This document shows positions 1 through 9,424 of a stretch of 64,000 nt of DNA, one piece after another. The notes beneath the pieces were generated by a model. That model was not told the DNA's origin. It saw only the letters and a program-made list of their open reading frames with translations, and ran no database searches. A program made the translations under genes and the position numbers. The stretch is from CAVOAK01 sp965217615 (GTDB lineage Bacteria; Pseudomonadota; Alphaproteobacteria; UBA8366; CAVOAK01), in the NCBI GenBank assembly GCA_965217615.1, contig CBDCIT010000014.1, positions 234,773 to 298,772 on the forward strand, written 5' to 3'. Position 1 is the stretch's first letter; each line of letters begins with the position of its first letter.

Positions 1-251
1 TCGTCCAGGAGTTCAACGCCGACCAACGTACATCCTTTCGGAAGTTGGAGTGCCTCGGCATTGTCGTACACGTGCAGCGGCACGTGTTCTGCGGTCTGCG
101 ACGTATCCGAGCGGTATAACTCCTTGACGTTTACCGCCGGTGCGAGTGCAAACATGAAGTCCGCGCCAAACGCATGTGCTGTACGAAAGAGATTGCCGAC
201 GTTCATCGGCTTGGAAATACCCTCGACGCCGATACCGAAATAGCCGCGCAT
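1..251 (-). CDS. RNA methyltransferase, TrmH/SpoU family (N-terminal part, runs off the window)
   Basis: The minus strand from the ATG at 249-251 reads MRGYFGIGVEGISKPMNVGN and continues with an LFRTAHAFGADF stretch and, further on, SDTSQTAEHVPL. These are the opening motifs of a SpoU/TrmH-type 2'-O-ribose RNA methyltransferase (the N-GN-L-RTA motif 1). About 83 codons are visible; the C-terminal SAM-binding trefoil knot lies outside the window. These enzymes methylate tRNA or rRNA ribose in the cytoplasm. The exact target cannot be told. A longer overlapping frame on the same strand is a shadow. Confidence 0.8.
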   Translation of the reverse strand, partial: MRGYFGIGVEGISKPMNVGNLFRTAHAFGADFMFALAPAVNVKELYRSDTSQTAEHVPLHVYDNAEALQLPKGCTLVGVELLD

Positions 252-330
252 GGCCGCAAGCCTTGCATGACCAGACACGCCGGGGCAAGTTGCTTTAGAT
301 ACCCAGATTCCCGACGTTGACGCCCATCGT

Positions 331-1314
331 ATGACGGAGACAACAGAGGCACACGTCCAATTGGATTCGCCAGCGATCGACGCCAACCCGATCGTCGTTG
401 AGGTCACGCGCGGGCCCGCGGTTGAAGGCCGGCACCGCGGGTCAGCCGTCGTCATCGAACCCGACGGCCACGTGATCGCGAGTTGGGGCAACGCCGAAGA
501 ACCCGTGTTCCCTCGGTCGGCAATCAAGGCCGTACAGGCCATTCCCCTCATCGAGACGGGCGCCGCGGATGCTATCGGGCTGGGCGACAAGGAAATCACC
601 CTCGCCTGTGCGTCGCACAACGGAGAACCGCAGCATGTCGAGACAGTCGCCGCTTGGCTGGAGAAGATCGGCCTCGGCCCGGACGACCTCGAATGCGGCC
701 CGCATTGGCCATTCGATCGGGAGGCGGCGCGAACCTTGGCCCAATCAGGAGGTGTCCCCTCGGCGCTGCATAACAATTGCTCGGGCAAACATGCCGCAAT
801 GCTATCAACGGCACGCCACCTGGGGGAGCCGACGGAGGACTATGTGCGTATCGAGCATGCCTGCCAGCAGCGCGTTATGGGAATTATTGAGTTCATGTGC
901 GGCCTCGATCTTGGTGATGTTCCGCGCGGCATCGATGGCTGTGCCATTCCCGCCTTCGCCATACCGCTGGGAAATATTGCACTGGCTATTGCGCGCATCG
1001 CCGCACCCGATTCGCTGCCCGACAAGCGCGCGGAGGCAATCACGCGAATTCGCGACGCCGTTGCCGCCGAGCCACATATGGTAGCCGGGCGCGGTCGATA
1101 TTGTACTGAGCTGATGACGCTAGCTGGCGATCGGGTGATGGTAAAGACAGGTGCCGAGGGCGTATATACCGCCGCCGCACCGACGCAGGGAATTGGCATT
1201 GCACTTAAGTGTGACGACGGCGCGACCCGCGCCTCGCAGGTCATGATGACCGCGATCCTGTCCCAACTTGGTATCCTGGACGAGGGTATGGTTGAGACGT
1301 TGGCGCATCTGTAG
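331..1314 (+). CDS. L-asparaginase II (Rhizobium-type, thermolabile)
   Basis: A 327-aa protein of the asparaginase II family (PF06089, Rhizobium etli AnsA/ReAV type), which hydrolyses asparagine to aspartate and ammonia. Features of the family are visible: the Ser-x-x-Lys pair in PRSAIKAVQ (S63, K66), and the metal-binding cysteine/lysine set in NNCSGKHA (C150, K153) and DGCAIPAF (C204). The length is normal. There is no signal peptide, so it should be cytoplasmic. It is not related in sequence to the E. coli AnsA/AnsB fold. It stands alone, upstream of a quinone oxidoreductase gene. Confidence 0.93.
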   Translation: MTETTEAHVQLDSPAIDANPIVVEVTRGPAVEGRHRGSAVVIEPDGHVIASWGNAEEPVFPRSAIKAVQAIPLIETGAADAIGLGDKEITLACASHNGEPQHVETVAAWLEKIGLGPDDLECGPHWPFDREAARTLAQSGGVPSALHNNCSGKHAAMLSTARHLGEPTEDYVRIEHACQQRVMGIIEFMCGLDLGDVPRGIDGCAIPAFAIPLGNIALAIARIAAPDSLPDKRAEAITRIRDAVAAEPHMVAGRGRYCTELMTLAGDRVMVKTGAEGVYTAAAPTQGIGIALKCDDGATRASQVMMTAILSQLGILDEGMVETLAHL

Positions 1315-1463
1315 CGCGTCCCCCTCAAGAACAGTGCTGGCGCGAAAATCGGCGAAATTCATGCTTCGGGTCCCCTGGCGTTTTGAGCCGGCGATAGGTC
1401 GCGCAGTGAGCCCCACGGATCTATTAGCGCCCCTTATCATGCGCCGTGTCGTGGTATGGAAAC

Positions 1464-2427
1464 ATGACGTCGATGCGCGCGATTCGGGTCGAGAAATTAG
1501 GTGGCCCCGAGATGCTCACGTTGAAGGACGTGCCCGTACCGGTGCCGGGCGACGACGAACTGCTGGTCGCCGTTCAGGGCAGCGGCGTCAACTTTGCCGA
1601 CCTGCTGATCGTTCGCGGCGACTACCAGGAGCGGCCGGCGCTTCCCTTCACCCCGGCTGTCGAAATCGCCGGCGAAGTCCTTGAGACCGGTCGCCGTGTT
1701 TCTGCGATAAGCGCCGGCGACCGGGTGATGGCACGGGTCGATCTCGGCGGCTACGCGGAGCGGGCCGTCATAAAGGCCGTGGACGCGATGGCGATCCCTG
1801 AGGGAATGGAAACGACTGTCGCCGCCGGATTTCCCATTGCCTACGGCACGGCGCACGTCGCGCTCGCGCATCGTGCGCGTCTCACGGCAGGCGAAGCCCT
1901 TTTGGTGCACGGTGCCGGCGGCTGTCGAGGTCGGAAAGGCGCTGGATGCAACGGTTGTGGCGACTGCGGGTAGCGATGACAAGCTTGCGCTTGCAAAGGC
2001 GCACGGCGCCGACCACCTCATCAACTATTCGAACGAGAATATTCGCGAGCGCGTCAAGGCTACAGTCGGCGGCGTCGACGTCGTTTTTGACCCGGTCGGC
2101 GGTGATGCGTTCGATGCCTCGCTTCGATGCATCAACTTCGAAGGCAGGGTTGTCGTCGTTGGTTTCGCGAGCGGTAGAATCCCATCAATTCCCGCCAATA
2201 TTCTGCTCGTGAAAAATATTGCAGTGCTCGGACTTTATTGGGGTGCGTATGGCCGGCTCGACCCCAACGTTCAGAAGCGATCGTTCGAGGCACTTGCCAC
2301 ACTCTTCCGCAATGGCAGTCTCAAACCCCACATTGGGCACACGTTTGCGCTGGCGGAGGCCAAGGACGCGTTGACCTTGCTTGCGGCACGGCAAGCGGCC
2401 AGCAAGGTAGTGCTGGTTTCCTCATGA
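1464..2427 (+). pseudogene. NADPH:quinone oxidoreductase (MDR family), frameshifted
   Basis: The first half reads MTSMRAIRVEKLGGPEML and runs through SGVNFADLLIVRGDYQ to LLVHGAGG. The second half continues in another frame from AVEVGKALDATVVATAG to KVVLVSS. This is a zinc-independent medium-chain quinone oxidoreductase (Qor/crotonyl reductase-like), normally about 320-330 aa. The join at about 1915-1930 lacks the residues that normally follow HGAAGG (VGLA). The dinucleotide-binding glycine motif is therefore cut and the frame is lost, which implies a deletion of more than one base. Either the gene is dead or the assembly is wrong here. The start at 1464 is chosen over 1446 by homology. The downstream methyltransferase overlaps its stop by four bases. 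Confidence 0.8.
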
Positions 2428-3650
2428 GCGACAAGATCCGCGAGCAGTACGAGTCCTATCCCTATCCAGAACGTGACCCGGCAGACGAGACGCAAAAGCT
2501 GCAAGTTGGCTCACCCAGCCATATCGACGAAATCAACCATTATGTCTTCGGCGGACGTCGGGATTTCAGTCAGCCGTTCCGTGCGCTCATCGCCGGTGGC
2601 AGAACAGGCGACGGACTAATTATGCTGGCGCAACAGCTTGCCGACGCCAATTGCCCCGCCGAAGTGGTTTACCTCGACCTGTCACATGCCGCGCGTGAAA
2701 TCGCAGAGGCGCGCGTGCGGACACGAGGTCTGAAGAATATCCAGTTCTTCGCAGCGTCCATGCTCAAGGCCGCACAATTTGGACCGTTCGACTACATAGA
2801 CTGCTGTGGTGTGCTTCACCACCTCGAAGCGCCGCAAGCGGGCTTCGATGCATTGGTGCGTGCGCTCAATCCAGATGGCGGCATAGGCATCATGGTGTAC
2901 GGCGCGCTTGGCCGGACTGGGGTCTATCCGATGCAGGACATGTTGCGAAGCATTGCCAGCGATGGTCCCTACCCCGAAAGAATCGATATTGCGAAGCGTC
3001 TTATTGCGCAACTGCCGCCAACCAACTGGCTTTTGCAAAACAAGGAGATCGGCGACTACAAGCGGTCCGATGCGGGTCTTGTGGATCTTCTGCTGCATAG
3101 TCGTGATCGGCCTTATCTGGTGCCCGACGTCGCGAGAGATGTGAATGCTGCGGGTCTGCGGCTCGTCACGTTTATCGAGCCTGTGCGCTACGACCCAACC
3201 ACGCTTGTAGATGACCCGATCGTCTGCGAGCGCCTGGAACGGCTTTCGTGGCTTGAGCGATGCGCCTTCGCCGAGCTGTTGTCAGGCGACCTGCTGAAGC
3301 ACATCTTCTACTGCGTACGCGCAGACAACGATGCCGATACGATCGCCAAGGCCGAGTCGGCAAATGCAATCCCTGTGCTCCGCGATGTGCCAGGACCAAA
3401 TCTCGCGCATGCCATCGAGCGGGACGGCGCACTCAAGCTTGAGCTATCGGGAACAGTTGTCGCCCTGGATCTACCGGCGCACGCAGCGGCGATCCTGCGT
3501 CTGACGGACGGCGTCAAGCCGCTGCAAGACATCCACCAACAGCTGGGTGCCGGCATCGACTGGATCACCTTCCACCAACAATTCAGCGCTTTGTACTGCG
3601 TTCTCAACCAGTACAACAAGATGACGATCCGCTACCCGCCGACGGAATAA
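2424..3650 (+). CDS. Class I SAM-dependent methyltransferase
   Basis: A 408-aa protein starting at the ATG of an ATGA overlap with the preceding reductase, so the two are probably translationally coupled. The N-terminus carries QYESYPYPERDP, seen in a group of class I methyltransferases with a YxxxPYP opening. It is followed by a Rossmann core: ALIAGGRTGDG (SAM-binding loop, about residues 54-64), VVYLDLS, and DYIDCCGVLHHLE. The last 120 residues form an additional domain, PAHAAAILRLTDG onward, reminiscent of a PqqD-like or HTH tail, without a clear assignment. The substrate is unknown. The long upstream extension of this frame (from 2238) is not coding. Confidence 0.8.
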   Translation: MSDKIREQYESYPYPERDPADETQKLQVGSPSHIDEINHYVFGGRRDFSQPFRALIAGGRTGDGLIMLAQQLADANCPAEVVYLDLSHAAREIAEARVRTRGLKNIQFFAASMLKAAQFGPFDYIDCCGVLHHLEAPQAGFDALVRALNPDGGIGIMVYGALGRTGVYPMQDMLRSIASDGPYPERIDIAKRLIAQLPPTNWLLQNKEIGDYKRSDAGLVDLLLHSRDRPYLVPDVARDVNAAGLRLVTFIEPVRYDPTTLVDDPIVCERLERLSWLERCAFAELLSGDLLKHIFYCVRADNDADTIAKAESANAIPVLRDVPGPNLAHAIERDGALKLELSGTVVALDLPAHAAAILRLTDGVKPLQDIHQQLGAGIDWITFHQQFSALYCVLNQYNKMTIRYPPTE

Positions 3651-3655
3651 TCTCG

Positions 3656-3943
3656 TCAGCGGACCAGCCTACGCTCGATATCCCAGAACGGTCGTGAAGC
3701 CTCGCGCCGCGCAGCTTCCCTTTCGATGCCAATATCTCGCAATACGTGATCTTCGAGCGAGGCCAGTTGGTGACGCTGGTGCGCCAACTCGTTCCACTCT
3801 AGCAAGCCGCCGAAGCACCAGTGCGCGCGCCGCACAACGCGAGAGAACAGTCCGGCAATGCTGTCTCCGATCGGCCCATGCCCGGCGCCGCTGGGACCCG
3901 ACTCATGCGGTACAAAATCTGGCTCGCGATCAAGGGATCTCAT
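3656..3943 (-). CDS. DUF1127 (YjiS-like) small protein
   Basis: A 95-aa protein with a C-terminal DUF1127 domain: LEWNELAHQRHQLASLEDHV, then LRDIGIEREAARREASRPFW. The pattern of an amphipathic helix followed by DIG..R..A..E...PFW is diagnostic. These short basic proteins are common in alpha- and gammaproteobacteria. Some bind RNA and influence phosphate or carbon metabolism. The role here is unknown. It converges with the methyltransferase gene, five bases apart. Confidence 0.8.
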   Translation of the reverse strand: MRSLDREPDFVPHESGPSGAGHGPIGDSIAGLFSRVVRRAHWCFGGLLEWNELAHQRHQLASLEDHVLRDIGIEREAARREASRPFWDIERRLVR

Positions 3944-4081
3944 CGACGCCGCGTGCCCAAAATTATGAATTATATGCGTGAGTGCCCGCTAGGCTCTTGC
4001 CTCTGTCGCGGACACCTCGGGGGCCGAGGCACCATTGTGGTCAGCAGAAGACTGCATAGAGGCCGATAGAAAGGAGATACC

Positions 4082-4267
4082 ATGGATCGTTTGGCTTTTA
4101 ATGGGCTGGGTTACAGACAGCCCATCACCACTAGGCTCGCGGCGAGCCTCGGAGTGATCCTCCGAAGGCATATCCTAGTTACCCCCCCGACACTCTGCCC
4201 CCTTGCACAAGGGCAAGAGCAAACGGCGTGCTCCTTCCAACAGGACACGCCGTTCGTGCTTTTCTAA
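4082..4267 (+). CDS. Possible 61-aa small protein or structured leader
   Basis: The ATG at 4082 is preceded by a near-perfect Shine-Dalgarno site (AAAGGAGAT, spacing about 5). The 61-aa product, MDRLAFNGLGYRQPITTRLA onward, matches no family I know. The same DNA folds into successive strong hairpins: ATGGGCTG/CAGCCCAT near 4098-4122, AGGCTCG/CGAGCCT near 4134-4150, then a terminator. It could be a genuine small protein with a structured message, or a noncoding RNA with an accidental ORF. Confidence 0.3.
   Translation: MDRLAFNGLGYRQPITTRLAASLGVILRRHILVTPPTLCPLAQGQEQTACSFQQDTPFVLF
4222..4263 (+). terminator. Rho-independent terminator candidate
   Basis: A perfect 9-bp stem AACGGCGTG/CACGCCGTT (4222-4230 with 4246-4254) encloses a 15-nt loop and is followed shortly by CGTGCTTTT. 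The T tract is short, so the terminator may be weak. It ends the small structured ORF that starts at 4082. Confidence 0.55.
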
Positions 4268-4352
4268 TGATTGGGGCGGTGTGTCAAATCTGATTTGCCC
4301 TGCGGAGCCACATGTAATGAGACACCAGCCTATATCTCGCGGCCGCGCTCTT

Positions 4353-4766
4353 GTTCACCGCCAATCTGCATCGAGAGTAAGCGACTATGACCGTTTCCGG
4401 CAATTGCCGTCCCATGGATTTACTGAGGACCCGGGCGACGAGGCAACCGCTATCGACGTTACCAGAGAGGCAATCGTAATCGCCGTGCGCAGTAGGCTAC
4501 GCGCAGCGCGACTCTACAGAGAAGCGGCGTGGTCGTACTTGTACTTCAACGTGAATGTCGTTAGCTCCGTCATCCATATAGGGGTTGAATACAACAAAGA
4601 GGTGGTAGACCGTGCCACCATGTTAGAAAATACAGCTACGACTTGGGGTGTGGGCTCAACTGGAACGCATAGTCGAAATCCAAACTTCATCCTGTCGAGC
4701 GTGTCGCAGCACACGGACAAGTTCATCGACGAGTATCTGCGCGTGAATGCGGACGCCTGCAAGTAG
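4353..4766 (+). pseudogene. Fragment of an unknown conserved protein (copy 1 of a duplicated segment)
   Basis: The readable frame ends in TREAIVIAVRSRLRAARLYR, then a stretch with NVNVVSSVIHIGVEYNKEV, ATTWGVGSTGTHSRN and SVSQHTDKFIDEYLRVNAD, ending with a Cys-Lys. The same C-terminus is encoded at 43827-44054. Compared with that copy, this one lacks about 8 bp near 4400 and 4 bp near 4428, but keeps the frame in the middle where the other copy breaks. I do not recognise the family. It resembles a small secreted protein whose 5' end is lost in both places. The strand opposite has an ORF that is a shadow. Confidence 0.5.
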
Positions 4767-4977
4767 GCTTGGGCACTCACGTATATAGGTCCCAAATTAT
4801 ATTTGCTCATTTTGACCATCCCTTCCAAATCGAGAGCGACCGCCAACGCTAAGCAAGAGTCGCTGTATTTCAATGTTTCCATACGATATGTATGGTTGAA
4901 TACAACGGCTGACAAACAACATTTTTTCATGAATCGGATTACAAAATTTTATCCGACATAGAGATTGTTGACGAAAC

Positions 4978-5878
4978 ATGGCGCGCCGCCTGCCACCGAT
5001 GAACACACTCCGAGCCTTTGAGGCCGCGGGACGCTTGCTCTCATTCACCCGCGCCGCCGAGGAGCTACACCTCACCCAGGCGGCAATCAGCCACCAGATC
5101 AAGACGTTGGAAACGGCTATCGGCGTGCGACTCTTTCGCCGCCTCAATCGCGCGCTTTTGGTGACGGAGGCAGGTCAACGCTATTTGCCAACGGTGCGAG
5201 ACGCACTGGATGCACTGGGCAATGCGACCGAGGCGCTGACCCGGCAAGATGAATCAGGCGTACTGACGGTGAGCACACTCCCGTCATTCGCGGCGACCTG
5301 GCTGGTACCACGGCTTACCCGATTCCGTGCCGCACACCCGGAGATTGATATTCGCATCTCGGCTGCCGATGAAATCATCGACCTCGAGCGGAACGGCGTC
5401 GATATGGGTTTCGTTATGGCAGCGGTAACTATCCGGGACTGAGGAGCGATCACCTTCTAAACGAAAAACAGTTTGTCGTCTGCAGTCCGCGGTTGGTCAA
5501 CGAGGGACCACATCCGTTGCGGACGCCTGAAGACTTGCGCCATCACACCTTGTTGCATGATGAAACGCCAGCCGATTGGCAACGCTGGCTCAAGGGAATG
5601 GGGTCAGCGGTGTCAACGCGACGCGCGGGCCGACGTTCAACCACTCAAACGTGGTTACGGAAGCGGCCATCGATGGACAGGGCGTTGCCCTGGCGCGTAG
5701 CGCAATTGCAGCGACGGCACTCGCCGACGGCCGTCTGGTCCGGCCATTTGACATTTCGCTGCCGCTTGCGGCGGCGTATTACGTCGTGAGTCCGCAGGCA
5801 AACGCCAAGAGCCCGAAGGTAGAGATATTCCGCGAATGGCTGCTGGCGGAAGCGGGCGTCAGCAACGCACGTTGTTAA
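4978..5878 (+). pseudogene. LysR-type regulator, GcvA-like, with two frameshifts
   Basis: The product starts MARRLPPMNTLRAFEAAGRL and has a complete winged HTH (LSFTRAAEELHLTQAAISHQ) typical of GcvA-type LysR proteins, about 300 aa when whole. The frame breaks near 5407 (GGGTTTCG; one base missing restores RYGSGNYPGLRSDHLLNEK). It breaks again near 5597 (a GGGG run; one more G restores VSGVNATRGPTFNHSNVVTE). The C-terminal effector domain ends at 5878. Both breaks are single-base losses at homopolymers, so sequencing error is as likely as decay. The regulated gene is not evident; the aminotransferase lies convergently downstream. Confidence 0.82.
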
Positions 5879-5979
5879 CGTGTGCGCCAAACTGGCGCGT
5901 TATTCGGCCGCCGTATCGTGGCTAACCTCGTCGAACGTACATCCGCGATTCAGACATTGCAGTTTGGTTGAGCCGGGCT

Positions 5980-7173
5980 TCAGGAAAGCGCCGTCGCGAG
6001 TCGCTCCATCGCCACTTCAAGCGACTCTGCGGCGCTCGCAAAACACACCCTGAGCCACCCTTCGCCGGCTGGGCCGAAGGCCATGCCAGGTGCGACACTC
6101 ACTTTTGCACTGCGCACCAGGTCCTTGGCGAACGCTAGACTGTCGTCCATACCCTCGACCGAGAAGAACGCATAAAACGCCGCCTCCGGCGACCGGTAGC
6201 AAACGCGCGGCAATCCGGCCAAATGTCGCTCCACGATCTCTCGGCCAATTCGGCATCGCTCGACCATGCTCTCAACGAACGGCTCACCGTCCTCGACCGC
6301 CGTAATGCCCGCATGTTGTACAAATGTTGCGGCACCGCTCGAGCTGTATTCGATCAGGTTTTCGAGGAAGTCACCCAACGACAGCGGTGTTGTCAGCCAG
6401 CCAAGTCGCCATCCCGTCATCGCCCAGGATTTTGAGAAACTGTTGACAACGATGACCGGGTCTTCCGGCTCGCAGATTTCGAGGAACGAGGGGGCCACCG
6501 GACGATCGTAGACAAGGCGCGCGTAAATTTCGTCGGCGATGATCCACAAGCCATTTGCGCGGGCAAAATCGAGCATCGCTTGCTGCTGTTCACGGGCCAT
6601 CATCCATCCGGTCGGGTTAGCCGGTGAATTGACGAAGATGCCGCGCGTCCGCGCGTCGCAGGCGTCAAACAATTCATCGAGGTCGAGCGTCCATCCTGCA
6701 TTGCCGATGCGCAGGTTGACGACCCGCGAGACGCCGCCTGCAAGCGGAACTGTTGTTTCGGCGTTCGGCCAAATCGGCGCGATGACGACGATATTGTCAT
6801 CTTCTTCCAACACGCCCATCATCGACAACATCAATGCCTGCATGGCCGACGGTGTAACCGTTATTCGCTCGGCGTCTATCGACCTATCGTAGAGCCGCGA
6901 CATATAGCGCGACAAACTGTCGCGTAGTTCCGGTATTCCACGACGGTGTGTATAGAAGGTCTCTCCCCTCTGCAGAGCTTCGAAGGCCGCTTTGTTTATG
7001 AAGTCCGCCGTCGGCACGTCGGATTCACCAAAATGCAACGGGATGACTTCGGGATCAGCGAGCGCCATTTTTGCGATCTGTACGACCGGCTGCGCCTTGA
7101 TTTGCAAGAGCTTCTCTCGCAAGTGAGGCTGCGCCCGCCCCGCTTCGACAGGCTTCGTTCTCGCAGGCGTCAT
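5980..7173 (-). CDS. Class I/II PLP-dependent aminotransferase
   Basis: A 397-aa fold-type I aminotransferase of the aspartate/aromatic aminotransferase group, starting at MTPARTKPVEAGRAQ (GAGG 9 nt upstream). Visible motifs are HFGESDVPTADF and YTHRRGIPELRDSLS in the substrate/PLP entrance, NSPANPTGW, DEIYARLVY, and NSFSKSWAMTGWRLGW, in which the lysine forms the Schiff base. A conserved arginine near the C-terminus (WLRVCFA) would bind the substrate carboxylate. The enzyme is cytoplasmic. The amino donor cannot be inferred. An N-terminal extension of this frame to 7269 is not supported by family length. Confidence 0.88.
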   Translation of the reverse strand: MTPARTKPVEAGRAQPHLREKLLQIKAQPVVQIAKMALADPEVIPLHFGESDVPTADFINKAAFEALQRGETFYTHRRGIPELRDSLSRYMSRLYDRSIDAERITVTPSAMQALMLSMMGVLEEDDNIVVIAPIWPNAETTVPLAGGVSRVVNLRIGNAGWTLDLDELFDACDARTRGIFVNSPANPTGWMMAREQQQAMLDFARANGLWIIADEIYARLVYDRPVAPSFLEICEPEDPVIVVNSFSKSWAMTGWRLGWLTTPLSLGDFLENLIEYSSSGAATFVQHAGITAVEDGEPFVESMVERCRIGREIVERHLAGLPRVCYRSPEAAFYAFFSVEGMDDSLAFAKDLVRSAKVSVAPGMAFGPAGEGWLRVCFASAAESLEVAMERLATALS

Positions 7174-7299
7174 GCCTTCGACCTCAGTTGCGTATTTGTT
7201 ACCAGGGAATGCCAAACGGGGTGCACCGGTGCGTTGCCGGAGCATGGCAGTTCGACTCATACCGGGCAAGGCCGCTTTTGCAGAGTCGCAACCAAGAAT

Positions 7300-9264
7300 C
7301 TACAACTCAACGAGCTCTGGCAAATCCGCAAAAAGGGATAGAGCTTCGGGATTGGCGAGCGCCTCAACGTTCTCGACAGCCTTCCCGTTGATCACGTCTC
7401 GAACCGCGAGTTCCGTGATCTTGCCCGACTTGGTCCGTGGGATATCGTCGACCTGAAGGACCTTGGCCGGAACGTGGCGCGGCGTACAGTTTTCGCGAAT
7501 GCGTTGTCGGATCCGCTTGCACAACGCCTCGTCGAATGCGACGCCGTCGCGCAACACGACAAACAGCAAGATGCGGGTATCGCCCTCCCATTCCTGGCCT
7601 ACCGCAACCGCTTCCAAGACCTCATCTATGCGCTCGACTTGGCGATAGATTTCCGCAGTGCCAATGCGCACCCCACCAGGATTGAGCGTCGCGTCCGAAC
7701 GGCCATAGATGATGTAGCCGCCGTGCCCGGTTCGCTCGATAAAGTCGCCATGACACCACACGTTTGGAAAGCGCTCGAAGTAGGTGGCGCGGTAGCGTGC
7801 GCCCGTTTTATCGCCCCAGAAATGCAACGGCATCGATGGAAACGGCTGCTTGCAGACGAGCTCGCCCTTTTCACCGCTTAGAGACTGTCCCACATCGTCA
7901 AACACGTCGATCGCCATTCCTAGCGCCGGCGCCTGAATCTCGCCGCGCCACACCGGAGCCGCTGGATTGCCGCCGACAAAGCAAGCGATGATGTCCGTTC
8001 CACCAGAAATGGAGGAAAGACAAACATCGCGCTTAACGTCGCGGTAAATATAGTCATAGCCCTCGGCGACTAGCGGCGAGCCGGTTGACGTGATGGTGCG
8101 GAGCGAACTCAGATCGTGGGTCTTTCGAGGCTCGATTCCCGCTTTGGCAATCGCATCGATATACTTCGCCGAGGTGCCAAACAAAGTCATCTGAGCTTCG
8201 TCCGCGAAGTCGAAAAGTGTCGCCGTGGTCGGAAAGGTCGGAGAGCCGTCATAAAGCAGGAGCGTCGCCTGCGATGCCAACGCCGATACCAGCCAGTTCC
8301 ACATCATCCAGCCGCACGTCGTGAAATAGAATACGCGGTCGCCAGTTTTGATGTCACCGTGCAGCCGGTGCTCTTTCATATGCTGCAGAAGTGCGCCGCC
8401 AGCGCCATGGACAATGCACTTCGGACGCCCTGTCGTACCCGACGAATACATGATGTAGAGCGGGTGATTGAAGGGCAGTTGCTCAAATTTGATTGGCCCG
8501 GGTTCGTATGGTGCCAGAGCGTCTTCGAGGCACACGACATCGCGGTGATTTGAAATTATTGAAAGATCGGGCGCTTCGTTCAGATAGGGAAAGATGACGA
8601 CCCGCTCGACACTCGGCAGCTTGGCAATGCATTCGGCGATCCGCGCGAGCGAATCGTGTGACCTGCCATTGTAGTAATACCCATCGGCGGCAAACAGCAC
8701 GCGCGGTTCGACTTGGCCAAATCGGTCGAGCACCCCTTGGATGCCGAAATCAGGTGAGCACGATGTCCAGACCGTGCCGATCGAAGCACAGGCAAGCATC
8801 GCCACGACTGCTTCCGGCATATTCGGAACGAATCCGGCGCAGCGATCACCAGCCCCAAGGCCCGAGGCCCGCAAGAATTGCGAGAGGCGCGACACTTGCT
8901 GATTAAGTTCATCCCAAGACATCTCGCGTCTGACCTGATCCTCGCCACGGAATATGATCGCCGGCGACGATCCGTGGCGTTGCATAAGGTTCTCGGCAAA
9001 GTTGAGCACAGCATCGGGGAAAAATCGTGCGCCCGGCATCTTGTCACCGTCAACGATCACTGTGTCCGTTCGCCGATCGCCAACAACGCCCATGAACTCC
9101 CAGATGCTGATCCAAAAACTCTCCATCTCCTCAAGGGAGAATCGGTGCATGGCGTCATAATCTGGCAGGGACACCGCCCAGCGTTTTTCGAGTGTTGCCC
9201 GAAAGGCAGTGAGAGTGGCGTCGCGTACACGCGTCTCCGACGGCAACCAAAGCGGTTTGTCCAC
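7300..9264 (-). CDS. aacS: Acetoacetyl-CoA synthetase
   Basis: An ATP-dependent acyl-CoA ligase that activates acetoacetate to acetoacetyl-CoA, an entry point for ketone-body and PHB-derived carbon. Motifs: YIMYSSGTTGRPKCIVHGAG (AMP-binding P-loop), SSISGGTDIIACFVGG, GRSDATLNPGGVRIGTAE, and the C-terminal catalytic lysine in IPRTKSGKITELAV. The GTG start at 9264 (MDKPLWLPSETRV) gives 654 aa, which fits the family. The ATG at 9426 would add 54 residues without known homology and overlap the divergent DMT start. The frame stays open to 9963 but that part is antisense to the DMT gene. Confidence 0.92.
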   Translation of the reverse strand: MDKPLWLPSETRVRDATLTAFRATLEKRWAVSLPDYDAMHRFSLEEMESFWISIWEFMGVVGDRRTDTVIVDGDKMPGARFFPDAVLNFAENLMQRHGSSPAIIFRGEDQVRREMSWDELNQQVSRLSQFLRASGLGAGDRCAGFVPNMPEAVVAMLACASIGTVWTSCSPDFGIQGVLDRFGQVEPRVLFAADGYYYNGRSHDSLARIAECIAKLPSVERVVIFPYLNEAPDLSIISNHRDVVCLEDALAPYEPGPIKFEQLPFNHPLYIMYSSGTTGRPKCIVHGAGGALLQHMKEHRLHGDIKTGDRVFYFTTCGWMMWNWLVSALASQATLLLYDGSPTFPTTATLFDFADEAQMTLFGTSAKYIDAIAKAGIEPRKTHDLSSLRTITSTGSPLVAEGYDYIYRDVKRDVCLSSISGGTDIIACFVGGNPAAPVWRGEIQAPALGMAIDVFDDVGQSLSGEKGELVCKQPFPSMPLHFWGDKTGARYRATYFERFPNVWCHGDFIERTGHGGYIIYGRSDATLNPGGVRIGTAEIYRQVERIDEVLEAVAVGQEWEGDTRILLFVVLRDGVAFDEALCKRIRQRIRENCTPRHVPAKVLQVDDIPRTKSGKITELAVRDVINGKAVENVEALANPEALSLFADLPELVEL

Positions 9265-9424
9265 TGGCGTCTCAACAATAAGTGAATTGCCAAATTCGAT
9301 CTTGGATAGCACGGCCGGGCCAACACGTTCCAGCGCCTGCCATTCGACCGCGCTACACGTGCCGACCAGGCGCTGAACGGCCTCACATTGGCCTATGCTT
9401 GCTTGGCATCGTAGTGTCTCTGTC

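Larger units (their letters stand above)
3971..4787. repeat. 817-bp segment bounded by 17-bp inverted repeats
   Basis: The left end TATATGCGTGAGTGCCC (3971-3987) is inverted at 4771-4787 with one mismatch. A perfect inverted copy of the left end occurs again at 44059-44075, beside the damaged IS630. The segment holds a short ORF with a strong ribosome site, a hairpin terminator, and a gene fragment duplicated at 43620. Near-identical flanks (CCCAAAATTAT before, CCCAAATTAT after) could be remnants of a target duplication. It may be a non-autonomous element or an IS remnant; no transposase is present. Confidence 0.5.
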
